NCBI GenBank assembly: GCA_019054805.1
Contig: JAHQIY010000011.1
Location: forward strand, 1,803,001 to 1,867,000
Length of the DNA: 64,000 nucleotides
Direction: 5' to 3'
Origin: Brachionus manjavacas
Taxonomy: Eukaryota > Rotifera > Eurotatoria > Ploima > Brachionidae
In this document: piece after piece, positions 1 to 11,400 of the stretch
How the letters are laid out: every line of letters starts with the position of its first letter
Numbering within the stretch: position 1 is the first letter of the stretch
The notes under the pieces: model-generated
Seen by the model: the letters and a program-made list of their open reading frames with translations, nothing else
Told to the model about the DNA's origin: nothing
The model's database searches: none
Made by a program: the position numbers and the translations under genes

Positions 1-804
1 ATGCTCTTTTGGGTCCAAGCGTTCATAGTCGGTTTCAATCAGATGGTTCTTGCCGGATGCTTTGGCGACTGGTACTGGTCAAAGTCAAAGTCATCATGTG
101 TTTTATTCAGAAGTTTGAAAGATACTCTTGTGTATCATCTGGGCTCCATTGCCTTCGGATCTTTGCTAATAGCTATTTGTAAATTTTTGAGAACCATAAT
201 CACATTGGTAGAAAGACGACTAAAGTCAGCTACTGGCAACAACAGAGCCATAGGTTGTTGTATAAAATTCATGAGCTGTTGCTGTAAGTGCTGCCTATGG
301 TGTTTGGAAAAGGTATTGAAGTTTATTAATAGAAATGCGTACATAATGGTAGCTATTTACGGGCGAAACTTTTGTAAGAGTGCCCGCGATGCCATTAAAC
401 TGCTCGCCTCGAATCCATTACGAGCGCTGGTTCTTGACCGAGTAACAGACTTTATACTTTTTTTGGGCCGGCTTTTGATCACTGCTGGAGTCGGAGTGCT
501 CGGCTTTTTCTTCTTTTCCAGAGCGTTTGATATCCACCCAACGTTCCGGAAGTATTTTGCTCCCGAGCTCCACTACTACTGGGTTCCTCTGATTTGTGTG
601 ATTGTTGGAGCGTATTTGATAACAAAGATTTTTTTCACTGTCTTTGAGATGGCAGTGGATACAATATTTTTGTGTGCCATGAAAGATTTGAGTATTAATG
701 ATGGTTCAGAAGAAAAACCCTATGTGATGTCAACCAAATTACTCAAAATATTGAGCGTTAAAAACAAAAAACCAAAGGAAAAAGAGGGCAATGATAAATT
801 TTAG
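1..804 (+). CDS. Choline transporter-like protein (SLC44/CTL family), 3' part
   Basis: C-terminal 267 residues of a multipass plasma-membrane choline transporter-like protein; the gene runs off the left edge, so the Met at position 1 is probably internal. Seen: a hydrophobic first segment with LAGCFGDWYW (residues 18-27), a short Cys cluster (86-101), the block RNAYIMVAIYGRNFC (111-125), ALVLDRVTDFILFLGRL (142-158) leading into a glycine-rich membrane segment, and further membrane segments around 192-215. The C-terminal tail has NDGSEEKPYVMS (233-244). These blocks and their order are those of the CTL/SLC44 C-terminal half, closest in style to CTL2-type members. The last 20 residues are Lys-rich and cytosolic. 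There are no introns in this portion. The first candidate poly(A) signal downstream is AATAAA at 1092-1097, with two more at 1235-1244. Transported substrate (choline or ethanolamine) is known for the family, not shown here. Confidence 0.93.
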   Translation: MLFWVQAFIVGFNQMVLAGCFGDWYWSKSKSSCVLFRSLKDTLVYHLGSIAFGSLLIAICKFLRTIITLVERRLKSATGNNRAIGCCIKFMSCCCKCCLWCLEKVLKFINRNAYIMVAIYGRNFCKSARDAIKLLASNPLRALVLDRVTDFILFLGRLLITAGVGVLGFFFFSRAFDIHPTFRKYFAPELHYYWVPLICVIVGAYLITKIFFTVFEMAVDTIFLCAMKDLSINDGSEEKPYVMSTKLLKILSVKNKKPKEKEGNDKF

Positions 805-1382
805 TTTAATTGCGTAGAGATAAACTTTTGAATATTTGATATATTAATATAATTCTTTGCTTTGAATTTTCACCTATTTTAATTTTTTTATATTATTTGG
901 ATCATTTTGTTGTAGGCATTGCCAAAATTCTTTAGAAAAGAACCTTTTTTTCACTTAAAATAAAATTTCAAGGAACATATTTTTTTAGAGCTCTTTTTTT
1001 CTATTTCAAGATATTGAAACATTTAAGAAAGCCTATGCTGCTCAGAAGCCTTTTTAATCGGAAATCTTTGTTCAATTTAAACTATTTTGTAAATAAAGAA
1101 ATGAACGTGTTTTTTTTTAATTAATTTTTTTTGTTTTTTAATTTTAATTTTGAAAAAATTAATTTAAATTAATCTAGATTTAAAAGTTTACAATGAAGTA
1201 TGGCAACCAGTCTTAACTGCACTAGTTTTAGACAAATAAATAAAAAGTGTTCGATTTTAATTTTTTTTTTAAATTCCGATAAATTTTAAGTGATTTTTTT
1301 TCCAAAAATTGAATTAAAAATTCTGTCACATTCGAAATTCTCTATTAATTTAGATTAAATTAATCGGAATATTAAAAAACAC
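805..1382. other. AT-rich 3' flank, no gene seen
   Basis: Very AT-rich sequence with homopolymer runs. It holds the probable 3' UTR and AATAAA signals of the SLC44-like gene (1092, 1235, 1239). I see no coding or RNA gene. Confidence 0.6.
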
Positions 1383-2016
1383 TTATGAACGAGACTTGGG
1401 TATTTTAATCACTGACGATCTTAAACCTAGTTATCAAGTGAATAGAGCAGTTTCAAAAGCCAACAGTATTCTAGGCCTTTTAAAAAACACCTTTACTTGC
1501 CGCAATGCAGCGCTATGGAAAAAGTTATATACCGGGTTTGTCAGACCACACTTAGAGTTCGCTGTCGCTGCTTGGAATCCATACACCTCAAAAGACATCA
1601 AGAAGATCGAAAAGGTCCAGCATCGAGCAACCAAAATCCCGCACTCTTCTAAAAATCTGGGGTATTTAGAAAGATGTAACAAGTTTGGGTTTAGCACACT
1701 ACTAGAAAGAAGAACAAGAGGCGATTTAATTCAAAAATTTAAATTAGAAACAGGACTCGAGACTATCAATTGGTACATAACTCCTGCACGCTCAAACCCT
1801 CGAGGGGGTCATCGGGGATATTTTAGACGTGAAATAGTTCGCTGCTGCAATCAACGACACTTCTTCTTTAACAACAGAGTTGCAAACGAGTGGAACAAGC
1901 TTCCAGACGAGATAACAAACTCAAATTCAGTCAACGCATTCAAAAACAAGCTGGACGAGCACAAAAACAACTGCCATAGGGCGTCATCTACTGTTGATGC
2001 GCTCCGCGTGGCCTAA
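1383..2016 (+). pseudogene. LINE reverse-transcriptase C-terminal fragment (5'-truncated)
   Basis: An open frame of about 210 codons encoding only the region C-terminal to the RT catalytic domain of a CR1/jockey-type non-LTR retrotransposon. Readable blocks are ERDLGILITDDLKPS near the start, LYTGFVRPHLEFAVAAWNPY, then KKIEKVQHRATK, FNNRVANEWNKLP and NAFKNKLDE near the end. These belong to the conserved segment that follows the YADD-containing palm in this LINE class. The copy begins abruptly at about 1383 and lacks endonuclease and catalytic RT, the usual result of 5' truncation during target-primed reverse transcription. No ATG starts this frame; the open frame read by eye begins with a Tyr-Glu-Arg context. 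It is probably a dead insertion despite the intact frame. Confidence 0.85.
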
Positions 2017-2555
2017 AACCATTCAGCAGTTTTTATTACTACTAGTACTAAATTAACGATTTTTAAATTAAAAATATCAGACTCGACAAAAGACTGAGCA
2101 AAAATTATTCAAACTTTGATAGACTTTAAATATTCAAAAATATTAAAACAAATATTTTCAAAGCAATATTTTTCCACAAAAAATTACATCTAAAAAAAAA
2201 ATTTTTGATAATTTATTTTTGTTTCAAATAATCTACTAACATTTTAAATTTTATTAATTAATAAACCGGTCTATGTTTTTTTGCAGTTTGAATTTGTTCT
2301 TAATTTTTTTTACTTGTTGACCTGTTTAATCTTCATGTAGCTGAGATGATCTGAATTTTTTTTCTTGTTCAAAAATATGCAAGTCCTCTTTCACCTATTT
2401 TAAAACTACTTTTGTCTCGATTTTCAGACCAAAAGCTTCTTCTTTATTAATTTTAGTTATAATAAAGATTTTATTTAGATAATCATGCTGATGGCAATCT
2501 TAAATACAATAAAGTAGAATACTTTGTTTCCTACCACAGAATATTCATTTTTTTT
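2017..2555. other. AT-rich spacer between LINE fragments
   Basis: LINE 3' flank and AT-rich sequence. No gene or repeat structure that I can support. Confidence 0.5.
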
Positions 2556-3195
2556 TTCATTTTTTTTTCACTCCTTGTGGAGCATAGGGTCATTACTTAT
2601 GATTTCCACTCAAGTCGATCTTTTACCTTTACCTTTGCTTGTCCCCCATTTCATTCCCATTCCGATGAGCTCTTTCGTGATTGTTGACCTCCATGTTACT
2701 GTTGGTCTTCCTACCTTACGTCGCCTTTGAGTTGTCCATTGAAGGGCTCTTTTAGGTATTCGTGTTTCTTTCATTCTAAGTACATGCCCAAGCTATCGCA
2801 GTCTTTTATTCTTAATACACTGACTTATTGTCTCTGAATTTGTTCTTGTGTATAAGTCAGCATTTTACAATGTTTCAGGCCAGTGTATCCATAGGATACT
2901 CCGCAGACTTCCAGTGCGGAATGTGTTCAGGCTTTTCTTGTCAGATTCACTCATCCCCCGACATTCGCTCTCGTACATCAGTGCTGCTTTTACTACAGTG
3001 TTGTACAGTTTAAGTTTTGTTTCTTTACCGTAGCTGGTTGACTTTTATGCTGGTTTGAGTCTAGCGAAGGCACTCTTTGCTTTAGCAAGTCTATTCTTAA
3101 TGTCTCTGTGTATTCCCATCGTTTTACTGATGGTGCTTCCCAGAATATTCATGCTGGTAACTATTATGCTGTTCTTTTATCTTTTTAATACCGGA
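2556..3195 (-). pseudogene. LINE C-terminal fragment, minus strand (degenerate)
   Basis: Read on the minus strand, this gives blocks typical of the post-RT segment of a second LINE family: MNILGSTISKTMG, DIKNRLAKAKSAFARL, NADLYTRTNSE, LGHVLRMKETRIPKRALQW and RRKVGRPTVTWRSTI. Stops and frame changes interrupt it. The 3' end, at about 2560, reads into an A-rich tail after GGAGTGA. The same family has a plus-strand copy at 36655-37300, with which it shares long near-identical stretches, for example plus-strand 3061-3115 against the reverse complement of 36790-36845. Several short plus-strand open frames here are antisense shadows of this element. Confidence 0.82.
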
Positions 3196-3776
3196 AAAAC
3201 ACTCTATAGGTATTATTTTCGATATGATAACTTTTAATATTAAAAGCACAACAATAAGACTCTTAAAATTGTGAAAAAAAATTGAAAAATAAACTTCATT
3301 TTATGATTGATTGATTTTTGAACACTAAAAGGCTTAAACATCATTTTTACTTTTAAAATATTTTGCTGCGCGAAAGTTGAAAAAAAATTAAAAATAATTA
3401 AAAAACATTTTATCTTCCATTATCCTAGAAATTAAAATTTTCCAATAATTAAAATAATTGGAAGATAATTTGTACAGTCGAGCTTGGATTTTAATTTTTA
3501 TGATTTAATTCTGGAAATTTTTTAATTTTTTTAACAAATAATATTTTAAACCTTACGTATTTTATTTAGATTATAAAAAAATTTCTTTTATAAAAATTCA
3601 AAAACTTTAGTTAGAAGTGTTTTTGTTTTTTTTTTTAATTTTCCGGAAAATAATGGACAATTTTCGTAATTTTAAAATTTAAAACACCATTTTTTGGATT
3701 TTATGAATTTCTGTACAAAATGAAAAAAAAGAACAAGAAAAAATGTTTTAACTTTTTTTTAAAGGTTAAAAATTAG

Positions 3777-3993
3777 TTCTGTAAATGCAACATAGTGCAA
3801 CATTCTAAGTTGCATCAAATATCAAAGTCTGCTAAATTTGCAGAGTTATAGAATCGATATGCATCTGATCGGTGCTCCATTAAATTTCAATACAATCGAG
3901 CGCAGTGAATTTTGCAGAGATTTTTCACATCATTAGCACGCTTTTACTGTTGATGCAACTTTTAATGCTGCACCAGGCTGCATTAACAGAGTC
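3777..3993. mobile_element. MITE-like element, about 217 bp
   Basis: Imperfect terminal inverted repeats of about 58 bp: the left arm 3777-3835 matches the reverse complement of about 3935-3993, both containing an AGTTGCATCAA core and ending near GCTAA. The centre is short and non-coding. This is the structure of a small non-autonomous DNA transposon. I could not define a target-site duplication. Confidence 0.6.
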
Positions 3994-4863
3994 AGTTTTA
4001 GAAAAAAAGTTATTTATTTATTTTTTGACTGTGTGCTGTTCTTTTTTACTGAACTTCACAAAACCCATTTTTTGTTAATTCGGATAGAATTCTAGCTAGT
4101 AAAGAAAAAAATATTAATCTAAATTATTTGAAAATTTAAATAAATGAGATTAAATTAACGATTTAATCTCATTTATAGTTAATTCTACCTTTGCTTGTCC
4201 TTAATATTTTAAAATTAAGTTTAGGAAAATTCTTTTTCGAATTTTCTAGAAAAAACAAATTTAAAAACAAAATATGCTTTATTTAAAAAAATAGAATATT
4301 TCTTATCTTAATTTTTTAAATTAATAAAATATTCACATGTTATTATAGTTATCAAAAAAATTGAGATTAAAAGAGCTGATGTCGTAAAAATTTCAATTTC
4401 TAATTTTGATGAGAATGATGGGAGTTTTTTCTCTGGTTTAGTTTTAAAAAAATTAAAATTTAGCTGCCTAAAAATTAGCTAAAATATAAACACATATTTT
4501 GGCATTTAATTGAAATTTAGTTTCTATTTTACTTCTCTTTTATTGATTTGACTTTAATTTAATAAATAATTAAAATCACTTCTTTGAGTATGATAAATTC
4601 AATTTAGTAGGAAAATAATGGACAATTTTCGTAATTTTAAAATTTAAATCACCATTTTAGAAGTATTTTTTATGTGACCAATCATGCTATTATATGGCCT
4701 ACAAATATTTAAGTTGACAAGATTTTCTTATTAAATTTTAAAAATTTTCCATTCCTGAAAATAAATATCAACACAAAAAGCCGATTTAATGAATATATTT
4801 TACACTCAAAATATTTTCATTAAATACCATTAAAATTTTTTAAGTAATTTTTCTCCATTATAT

Positions 4864-5134
4864 CGTAATTATCCGAATTTAGTGACATGTCTTAAAAAAT
4901 GAATAAATTTGACCCATGTTATAAAAAACATCCGACTTTAACATAGTAAATTCAATTTTCATTTTTCAAAAAATTTAAATAAGCTTTAACAATTGTTAAT
5001 AGTTTTAAAATTGTTCATTTTTTATTACATGTCACTAAAATTGAATTTTTATTACACTGCTCAATTTTGAGTAATATGTCATTACAATAGAGTTCTATAT
5101 TTTAAAGACATGTCACTCAATTCGGATGATTACG
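4864..5134. mobile_element. MITE-like element, about 271 bp
   Basis: Terminal inverted repeats of 30 bp (4864-4893 and 5105-5134), differing at about three positions and ending in GTGACATGTCTT on the inner side. Further ACATGTC-type motifs lie inside (near 5029 and 5072). Non-coding. The size and symmetry fit a non-autonomous DNA transposon. Confidence 0.6.
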
Positions 5135-5337
5135 TTTTTTTCTTGTTAAAATTTGATTTAAAATTTAAAATCACTTTTAAACCAGAAAAAATCATGGATA
5201 GACAATGAGATTAAACTTTTAAAAACCATTTTCCTTTTTTTATTTTTTACTGTACTTTTTCAGAATATTATTGTGCATGGCGCTGTTCCTTTATGTCCAT
5301 TTTGTAATTGATCGTAATTTTAATCATTATATTAAAA

Positions 5338-5895
5338 CTTAAACAAGGTCCAGTACCTCAAGATAGGGTGTTAGGCACAATTCTATTCGAAATTTTCATC
5401 AATGACCTACCAAGTCATTTCAAACACACAAGCAAACTCTTTGCCGATGATCTAAAAATAAAAGCACAGGTTGAATCTGAGGCGGATATGATTAGTCTTC
5501 AAGCTGATTTGGACACAGTGGCCGAATGGTGTTGGACATGGTTGATTGAAGCAAACGAGAGCAAGATTAAGGTAATGAATATCCGTAGCAACGAGCATTT
5601 AACAAGAACCAGGTCATTTACGCTAAAAAAGAAAGATGGCTCACGCATTAACTTCAAAACACCTCCGAAGAACGTTAGCTGGAATCATTCTCACGTCTGA
5701 TTTGAAGTTTAGCTCACAGTGGGCTCATGGCGCATCAAAAGCTTACCAAGTTCCTGAAATGCTAAGAAATACATTCTTGTCTAGGGATGAGGAAATATAG
5801 GCCTCACTTTATCGCACCATTCGTCCGCATCTGGAGTTTTCAGTGTCGGGTTGGAACCCATATCTCATTAGAGATATTGAAACCCGTATAATATT
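5338..5895 (+). pseudogene. LINE reverse-transcriptase fragment containing the FADD active site
   Basis: Plus-strand remnant of the RT palm of a CR1/jockey-type LINE. PQDRVLGTILFEIFINDLP corresponds to the usual PQGSVLGP...FINDLP block, and KLFADDLKI is the catalytic box. After a break near 5690 the homologous reading continues in another frame (TSDLKFSSQW, then TIRPHLEFSVSGWNPY near 5820-5865), and it stops at about 5895. It contains in-frame stops and at least one frameshift, and both ends are truncated. The same segment type is seen more intact at 1383-2016, but the peptides differ clearly, so this is an older copy or a different subfamily. Confidence 0.82.
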
Positions 5896-6212
5896 TTGTA
5901 GGATTTTTTTGATGCTAAAAGTTAGTTAAAATTGTATGTCAAAATGGAATTATTATTATTTTTTTATAAAGAAAAAAATTAATTTTGGAGAATTCTTTTA
6001 AAGAATCTAAAAACAATACACTACTACAAATGACAAAGGCAAACTATATATTCAATTAAAAATTTACAAAAATTGGTTTTCTTTTACTGATTTATACTGT
6101 TAAGCTATCAAATTTATTTTAAATTTTTATGTTTATTCTTTTTCAGTAAAATTATAAAAAATCATTTTTTTTTTAAATTTAATTTAATAATAAAAATCAT
6201 AGATTCAAATGG

Positions 6213-7225
6213 CTAGTATCTAAATGGGTATTTATTGAATAAATACCCATTTAGATATTAGTAATATATTTGGGTATTTAGCTAAAAATCAATTTGGATA
6301 TTAGATAAATAATTTGAGTGCTTAAAATATTAAAAGAGTGTTGAAATATTTAAATGTTTATTTAAGGCTAAAAGTAAAATTAGTCAATAAAAATTCATTT
6401 AGAGTATTAATTTATCTTGTGTGTGTAGTTTATTATTCAAATAAAAACAATCAAAATATTCATAATTATTAAATAAAATACTTTTAATTATTAAATAAAA
6501 AGGAAAATAATAATTATTCCGTAAAAAAATTAATAAATATATCGCGCAAAAAAACGGTCGCGCCAGAATATTACTGCAGGAGGAAACAAATGTTAAGACG
6601 AAGAAAACAGTCGATGAATCATAAAAGAAGAAAAGAAAAATGCCCACTTGGGAAATTATTCAATCAGAGTTTTTTAAAAGTCTTAAGTCCGGACTTAAAT
6701 ATTTTGAATACTGAAGAAGAATTGTGAAGACTTTTATGCTAAAATTGCTTGAAAATTCTGAAATAATGCAAATCTTTAAGCATTAGACAACCCAAGATTA
6801 TGAATATTTTGATATAAAGCCTGATCTAGCAAATTGATAAAAAAGTGGACTTTTTAAAAAAAAAACTTACAAGCTTGTTTGGAAAAAATTGCCCATACTA
6901 ATTGTATAAACTATTGATAAAGAAAAAGTTTTCCATCCTTTTGGATTAGAAGTAAGTTCAAATTAAAAAATAGAGGATTTTGAATTTTTATTTCAAAATA
7001 AAATTTCATAATCATTTCAAGTGTTCGAATTTTTATTATACCCAATAATAAATTTAATACTACTTAATCATCATTTTTATACTACTCAACAATCATTTTT
7101 ATAATACTCAGCAATAATTTTTCTGTACCCAGTTTTTATTTCCTTTGCAATATTTTTGACAAAAATAAATACCCAAAAGATATTTATTTTTACACCCTAA
7201 TAATTAATATAAATACCCATTCAAT
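6213..7225. mobile_element. Possible non-autonomous DNA element with GGGTATTTAT-type ends
   Basis: The left end carries a near-perfect hairpin (arms 6218-6236 and 6238-6256, built on AAATGGGTATTTATT), followed by more GGGTATTT copies. The right side (7020-7225) carries the inverted motif AAATACCCA several times, together with a run of degenerate repeats of about 27 bp (7040-7125). Inverted terminal motifs with subterminal repeats suggest a decayed element of about 1 kb. There is no transposase-like coding inside. The boundaries are approximate. Confidence 0.4.
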
Positions 7226-7362
7226 AATAATCCGATTTAAATTTGATTTAAATAAAATATCTTATTAATTTTAAATTTTTTTAAAGTACAGATACAAATC
7301 AATAAAAATTTTGTACTAATTAAAAGGAGTATTAAGATGTAAACCAATTTTTTCACATTTGA

Positions 7363-7658
7363 ATTTTTTAAGTATTTAGATAAATTATTAATGGCAATTT
7401 CAGCAAAAACAACCATACATACATTATCATTGAAATCATGTAGCAAGCACTTATTAGTAAAAAAAGGATATTCTTAAAAGTCGCTTATAATTCATCATTT
7501 TCTGTTACTAATTTTTTAAGTATTTAGATAAATTATTAATGGCAATTTCAGCAAAAACAACCATACATACATTATCATTGAAATCATGTAGCAAGCACTT
7601 ATTAGTAAAAAAAGGATATTCTTAAAAGTCGCTTATAATTCATCATTTTCTGTTACTA
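7363..7658. repeat. Perfect tandem duplication, 148 bp x 2
   Basis: Positions 7363-7510 and 7511-7658 appear identical over 148 bp, with the start of a third unit (ATTTTTTAA) just after. There is no divergence between copies, so the duplication is recent or an assembly artefact. Short minus-strand open frames here have no support as genes. Confidence 0.9.
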
Positions 7659-8390
7659 ATTTTTTAACAACATTTTTGTCATTTTAGAATATACCTTATT
7701 TGGTTATAGTTCTTACCATTCCCCATAGGTTTACATGATTAAAAATAAATAGGAATACGCTATTCACTTAGGTTAAAAATTTGGATACCAAATACAAATG
7801 TTCTAAATTCCTAAATAAAAAGTTATAACCATATCATAGTCCACATGGTTTGCAATGAAATAGGTTCTCTAGTTTTAGTAAAAATATAAAAGAATTTCTT
7901 AAAATGGAAGAAAGGCCAATTATGGAAGAAAGTATAAATTCATAATTTTACTTGTTTTTTTGATAATTTTTTATTATTTTAAATCCTGTCTACTTTTCGA
8001 AAATATTAATTAATTTATCCAAAAAAATTCTATAATAATTTTTGTCAAAATTAGGAATCTAAATGGTAAAACAAATGAATTTTTTTACAGATATTTGATT
8101 ATTTGATATTTAATTATTAAATTTTTTGAAAATTTTTTTTGTGATATTTGAAGAAGAGCTTAAAAAATCTTTTAGAAATTATCTGTTGAAATAATTTTTG
8201 ATCATTGTTGGAATTTTTTTACCTAATTTAAAAAGTTTTCAAAGACGCCGTCAGATAACAAGGGATTGTTTACAGAATATCATTAAAAAATAAAAATTTA
8301 CTGCTTAGATTACCAGAAAAATCATTCAGTATTGGATATCTAAAAATATAGTTATGTAACTCATTAATTATTTTGATCATACAAACCGGC
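7659..8390. other. AT-rich spacer upstream of the lectin-mucin gene
   Basis: No gene recognised. It ends in the TATA-containing core promoter of the next gene. Confidence 0.5.
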
Positions 8391-8395
8391 TTAGG

Positions 8396-8402
8396 TATAA
8401 AA
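8396..8402 (+). promoter_or_regulatory. TATA box of the lectin-mucin gene
   Basis: TATAAAA lies 35-41 bp upstream of the ATG at 8437, the position expected for a gene with a very short 5' UTR. It supports the chosen start codon. Confidence 0.65.
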
Positions 8403-8436
8403 CAAGCTTATTTAAATAAAAATCTAATTTATTGAA

Positions 8437-11400
8437 ATGAAACAGTGCAATTTAACTTTTTTGCTAATATTATTAGCATTCTTAAAGCCACCGTCAATTT
8501 TATCCGAAGGTAAATGTTCAAAAGACAAAATTCAAATTAACCCTCAAGTTTTTAAGATAATTTTAACCTTATTCAAATTAATCCAGTCGGACAACCATGC
8601 AGATCAAACCACGAATGCCATGGGAATCTTTTTTGCATCATGTCATCATGCAAGTGTCCACAAAATTCAATCTGGTAACAAATAAACAAAAAGTGAAATT
8701 ATAAAATTTTAATTAATTTTCTATTTTAAAAAAAGGTGTGCTTATAACCAAAGGTGCTTTAAATGTCCTGTAGGCTGGTTTGAATACGAAAATAGGTGCT
8801 TCTTAATTTCCATGTTCAAAACGAATTGGTATAATGCAAAAATCGCATGCATGAAAAAAAAATCTCATTTACTCATGGTAGAATCGGACATAGTTCTTGA
8901 TTTTGCGCTGAAATTTTTTCGCCAACATCACTTGTCAGAATCATTTTATGTATTTAATTTTAATTTTTGCATTTAATTATTTATTTTATTTAAAACTCAA
9001 TTAAGATTGGTGCCAAAGCTGAGACGCTGCATTCAAATTGGACTTGGCTTAATGGTAAATCCATTCCATCATTTGGATATATGTAAAAACTTTTTTAAAA
9101 AGAAGTATCTTTAATTCACATTTTATTTTATTTTTAAAATATAGGTGGAGTGAATGCTACGCACCATCGAATACAGGAGGAAACTCATTGAAATTGTCCG
9201 AGGGTTGTGCTACTCTAACTGAATATGGACTGGATGATGTAAACTGTTTAAATTTTCACAAATTCATATGTGTCATGAGTATTTTTTTTTGTTTCTTTTT
9301 TATAAATTATTTATTAATATTGCTTTGCTGGCTTCAATTTTCTAAATTTTGACAATTAAAAAAAATTTAATTTAATTGACCGAATTTAACTTACAATATT
9401 TAATTGGCTTGAAAAAATAAGAGAATTAAATTATCTAGTTGTCAAAAAGGTAAAGGCCACCCAGTACACCTTAAGCTGAAAATCACACAAGTCCTCTAAT
9501 TTATATTTTAATCATTTCTTTATCTCTCATTTCATAGCTCAAAGATTGTTTGAAAAAATGATCAAAATTTTTATTTTCGATACTTAAAAACATTAAGTCT
9601 ATATTTATTTTTTCGCACGTCTCCCTAAAGCAAAGTCTTAATTTAAAGCGTTGAAAATTTAAATTTAAATTTTAAATATAAATATTTCTATCTACGCTAA
9701 AGCTCCAAGTGATGCCCAGAGATGTCTGAATGATTCTCGGCTAAGATTCTTAAAAGAATTTCTTATCAGACCCAGTTTTCGGTAAGTTTTCAAAGCTGCT
9801 TCAATACATTGGTTATTCCTTTTTAAATCATTTGTAATAAAAAAACCCAAATCTTTTCTTCTTTATAATCTCCCCTAGAAACGAACCATACTTTGATCTG
9901 AAAGTGAGTATTCGGCCTTTTCTCTTATCTCCCATAGATACATAGATTTACATCTTTTCAGGTTTAGATTTGTTGACCAATTATCTGTCCATTCCATTAG
10001 GAGATGAAAGTCTTTCTGAAGTTCTAATTATTCTAGGTTCGTGAATTCGGAGAAACCAATTAATTTCAAGTCATCGACATATCCAAGACAGAAACTGTAT
10101 AAGCTCCCATGCAGATCATTGATAAAAATTATGAAAAGGATTTGACCAAAAACGAATCCTTGTGGTACTCCGCATGTAACTTACTCCCAATTAAATGCAT
10201 CATTACCTAAAACCCGAGTTGTTTAAAAGTCCGAAATTAAAGTCCAAGTCCAGACTTTTAAACAACACTACCTAAAACAACTCTTTGTACCCTCCCAATA
10301 AAAAACGACTCAATCCGTCTTAGAAGTCGACCATTTATCCCATATGATTCAAGTTTTATTATCAATTTCCTTTGGGGAACTTTATCAAAGGCCTTTGAGA
10401 AGTCAGTATACACAATGCCAACATTTTTGCCTTTTTCATATTCATTAGTTACTTTATCAATGAACTCTAATAGAATTGTGGTACATAACCTGTTAGACAG
10501 AAACCCATGCTGTTTATTAGAAATTAAATTGTATTTTAGTAAATAGTTCAATATTTCGTCCATAGGAATTCTTTCCATTACCTTTCAGGCAATTGAAGTA
10601 AGTGAAACTGGTTTATAATCTTTAATGTACATTTTTGATCCACTTTTATGTATAGGAGAAACATTTGCTTTCTTCCATAATTTTGGTAGTTCGCCCTCAT
10701 TAAACTATTTTATTAAAATTAATGAAAGTGCGAATAAGACTTCTTTAAAGCAATTTTTAAGCAGCAAACGATGTATTGTATCCGGTCCAGGAGATTTTTC
10801 GATCATAATTTTAAGATAGTGTTATTTGATCAGATAATATAATATGACCGGTCGGTCACAAAATTCACTAGTTTAAAACGTTTTATAGCATCAATTAACT
10901 TATTCTGCTGTGTCTGTTTGTACAGCTTTAAAAATTGTTGAGTTAATAAAAAATAAAAAAATTTTTCCAAATAGGAAATAAATTTAATAATCTATTTTAT
11001 TTTAAAGATGAAAAAAACAATATGTTTGACAAAAGAACCAATTTTTATGGCAAAACCAACAAGTTGTTCTGGAATTCTTTTGAACGTAATGTTTAACTTT
11101 TCATTTGAATTAAGATTCTATTTAAATTTCATTAGAAAAAAGATCAATAATTGGGAAAAAATGTCGATATGGCTATGAATGCCCATTCTCGCTAACATGT
11201 TTAAATAATACTTGTAAATGTAATAATGGATTTGTTTAGTATGTCTGAAAAAGAAAGCTTTTTTTTAAATGTATAATCATTTGACTTAATTTTTAGTGTT
11301 TGAATTACAAAATGTATCCAATTTTGAAATTACATTGAAAAAGTGCGATGTTTCAAACTATTTTTTAAGTCCCAAATAAAAAAATAATTTTAAGTTAATA

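Larger units (their letters stand above)
3196..5320. other. Gene-free AT-rich stretch with two MITE-like elements
   Basis: No coding sequence recognised. It holds inverted-repeat elements at 3777-3993 and 4864-5134 (separate entries), a 48-bp direct repeat (3645-3692 and 4612-4659) and a perfect 16-bp-arm hairpin at 4140-4176. Confidence 0.55.
9279..11007 (+). other. Long intron 5 of the lectin-mucin gene, expanded by a LINE
   Basis: The donor GTATTT at 9279 and the acceptor ending at 11007 join exons in phase 1. The intron is 1.73 kb, against about 50 nt elsewhere in the gene. Most of it is the antisense LINE at 9690-10935. The remaining 9279-9690 is AT-rich and featureless. Confidence 0.6.

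Noticed and set aside
2524-3237. Several short plus-strand open frames
   Set aside because: They are antisense to the minus-strand LINE fragment, which has recognisable motifs.
6399-7446. Two short minus-strand open frames rich in Phe/Ile/Lys
   Set aside because: Composition is that of random AT-rich DNA; one overlaps the 148-bp tandem duplication. No promoter, signal or domain.
8437-8685. A continuous 82-residue secreted protein from ATG 8437
   Set aside because: The alternative with a 47-nt intron (8510-8556) gives the Cys module with the same spacing as exon 7 and the correct phase into the CTLD exon, which the unspliced reading does not.
10625-10819. Plus-strand 64-codon frame
   Set aside because: Antisense to the N-terminal part of the LINE RT (KSPGPD...PKLWKKANV).
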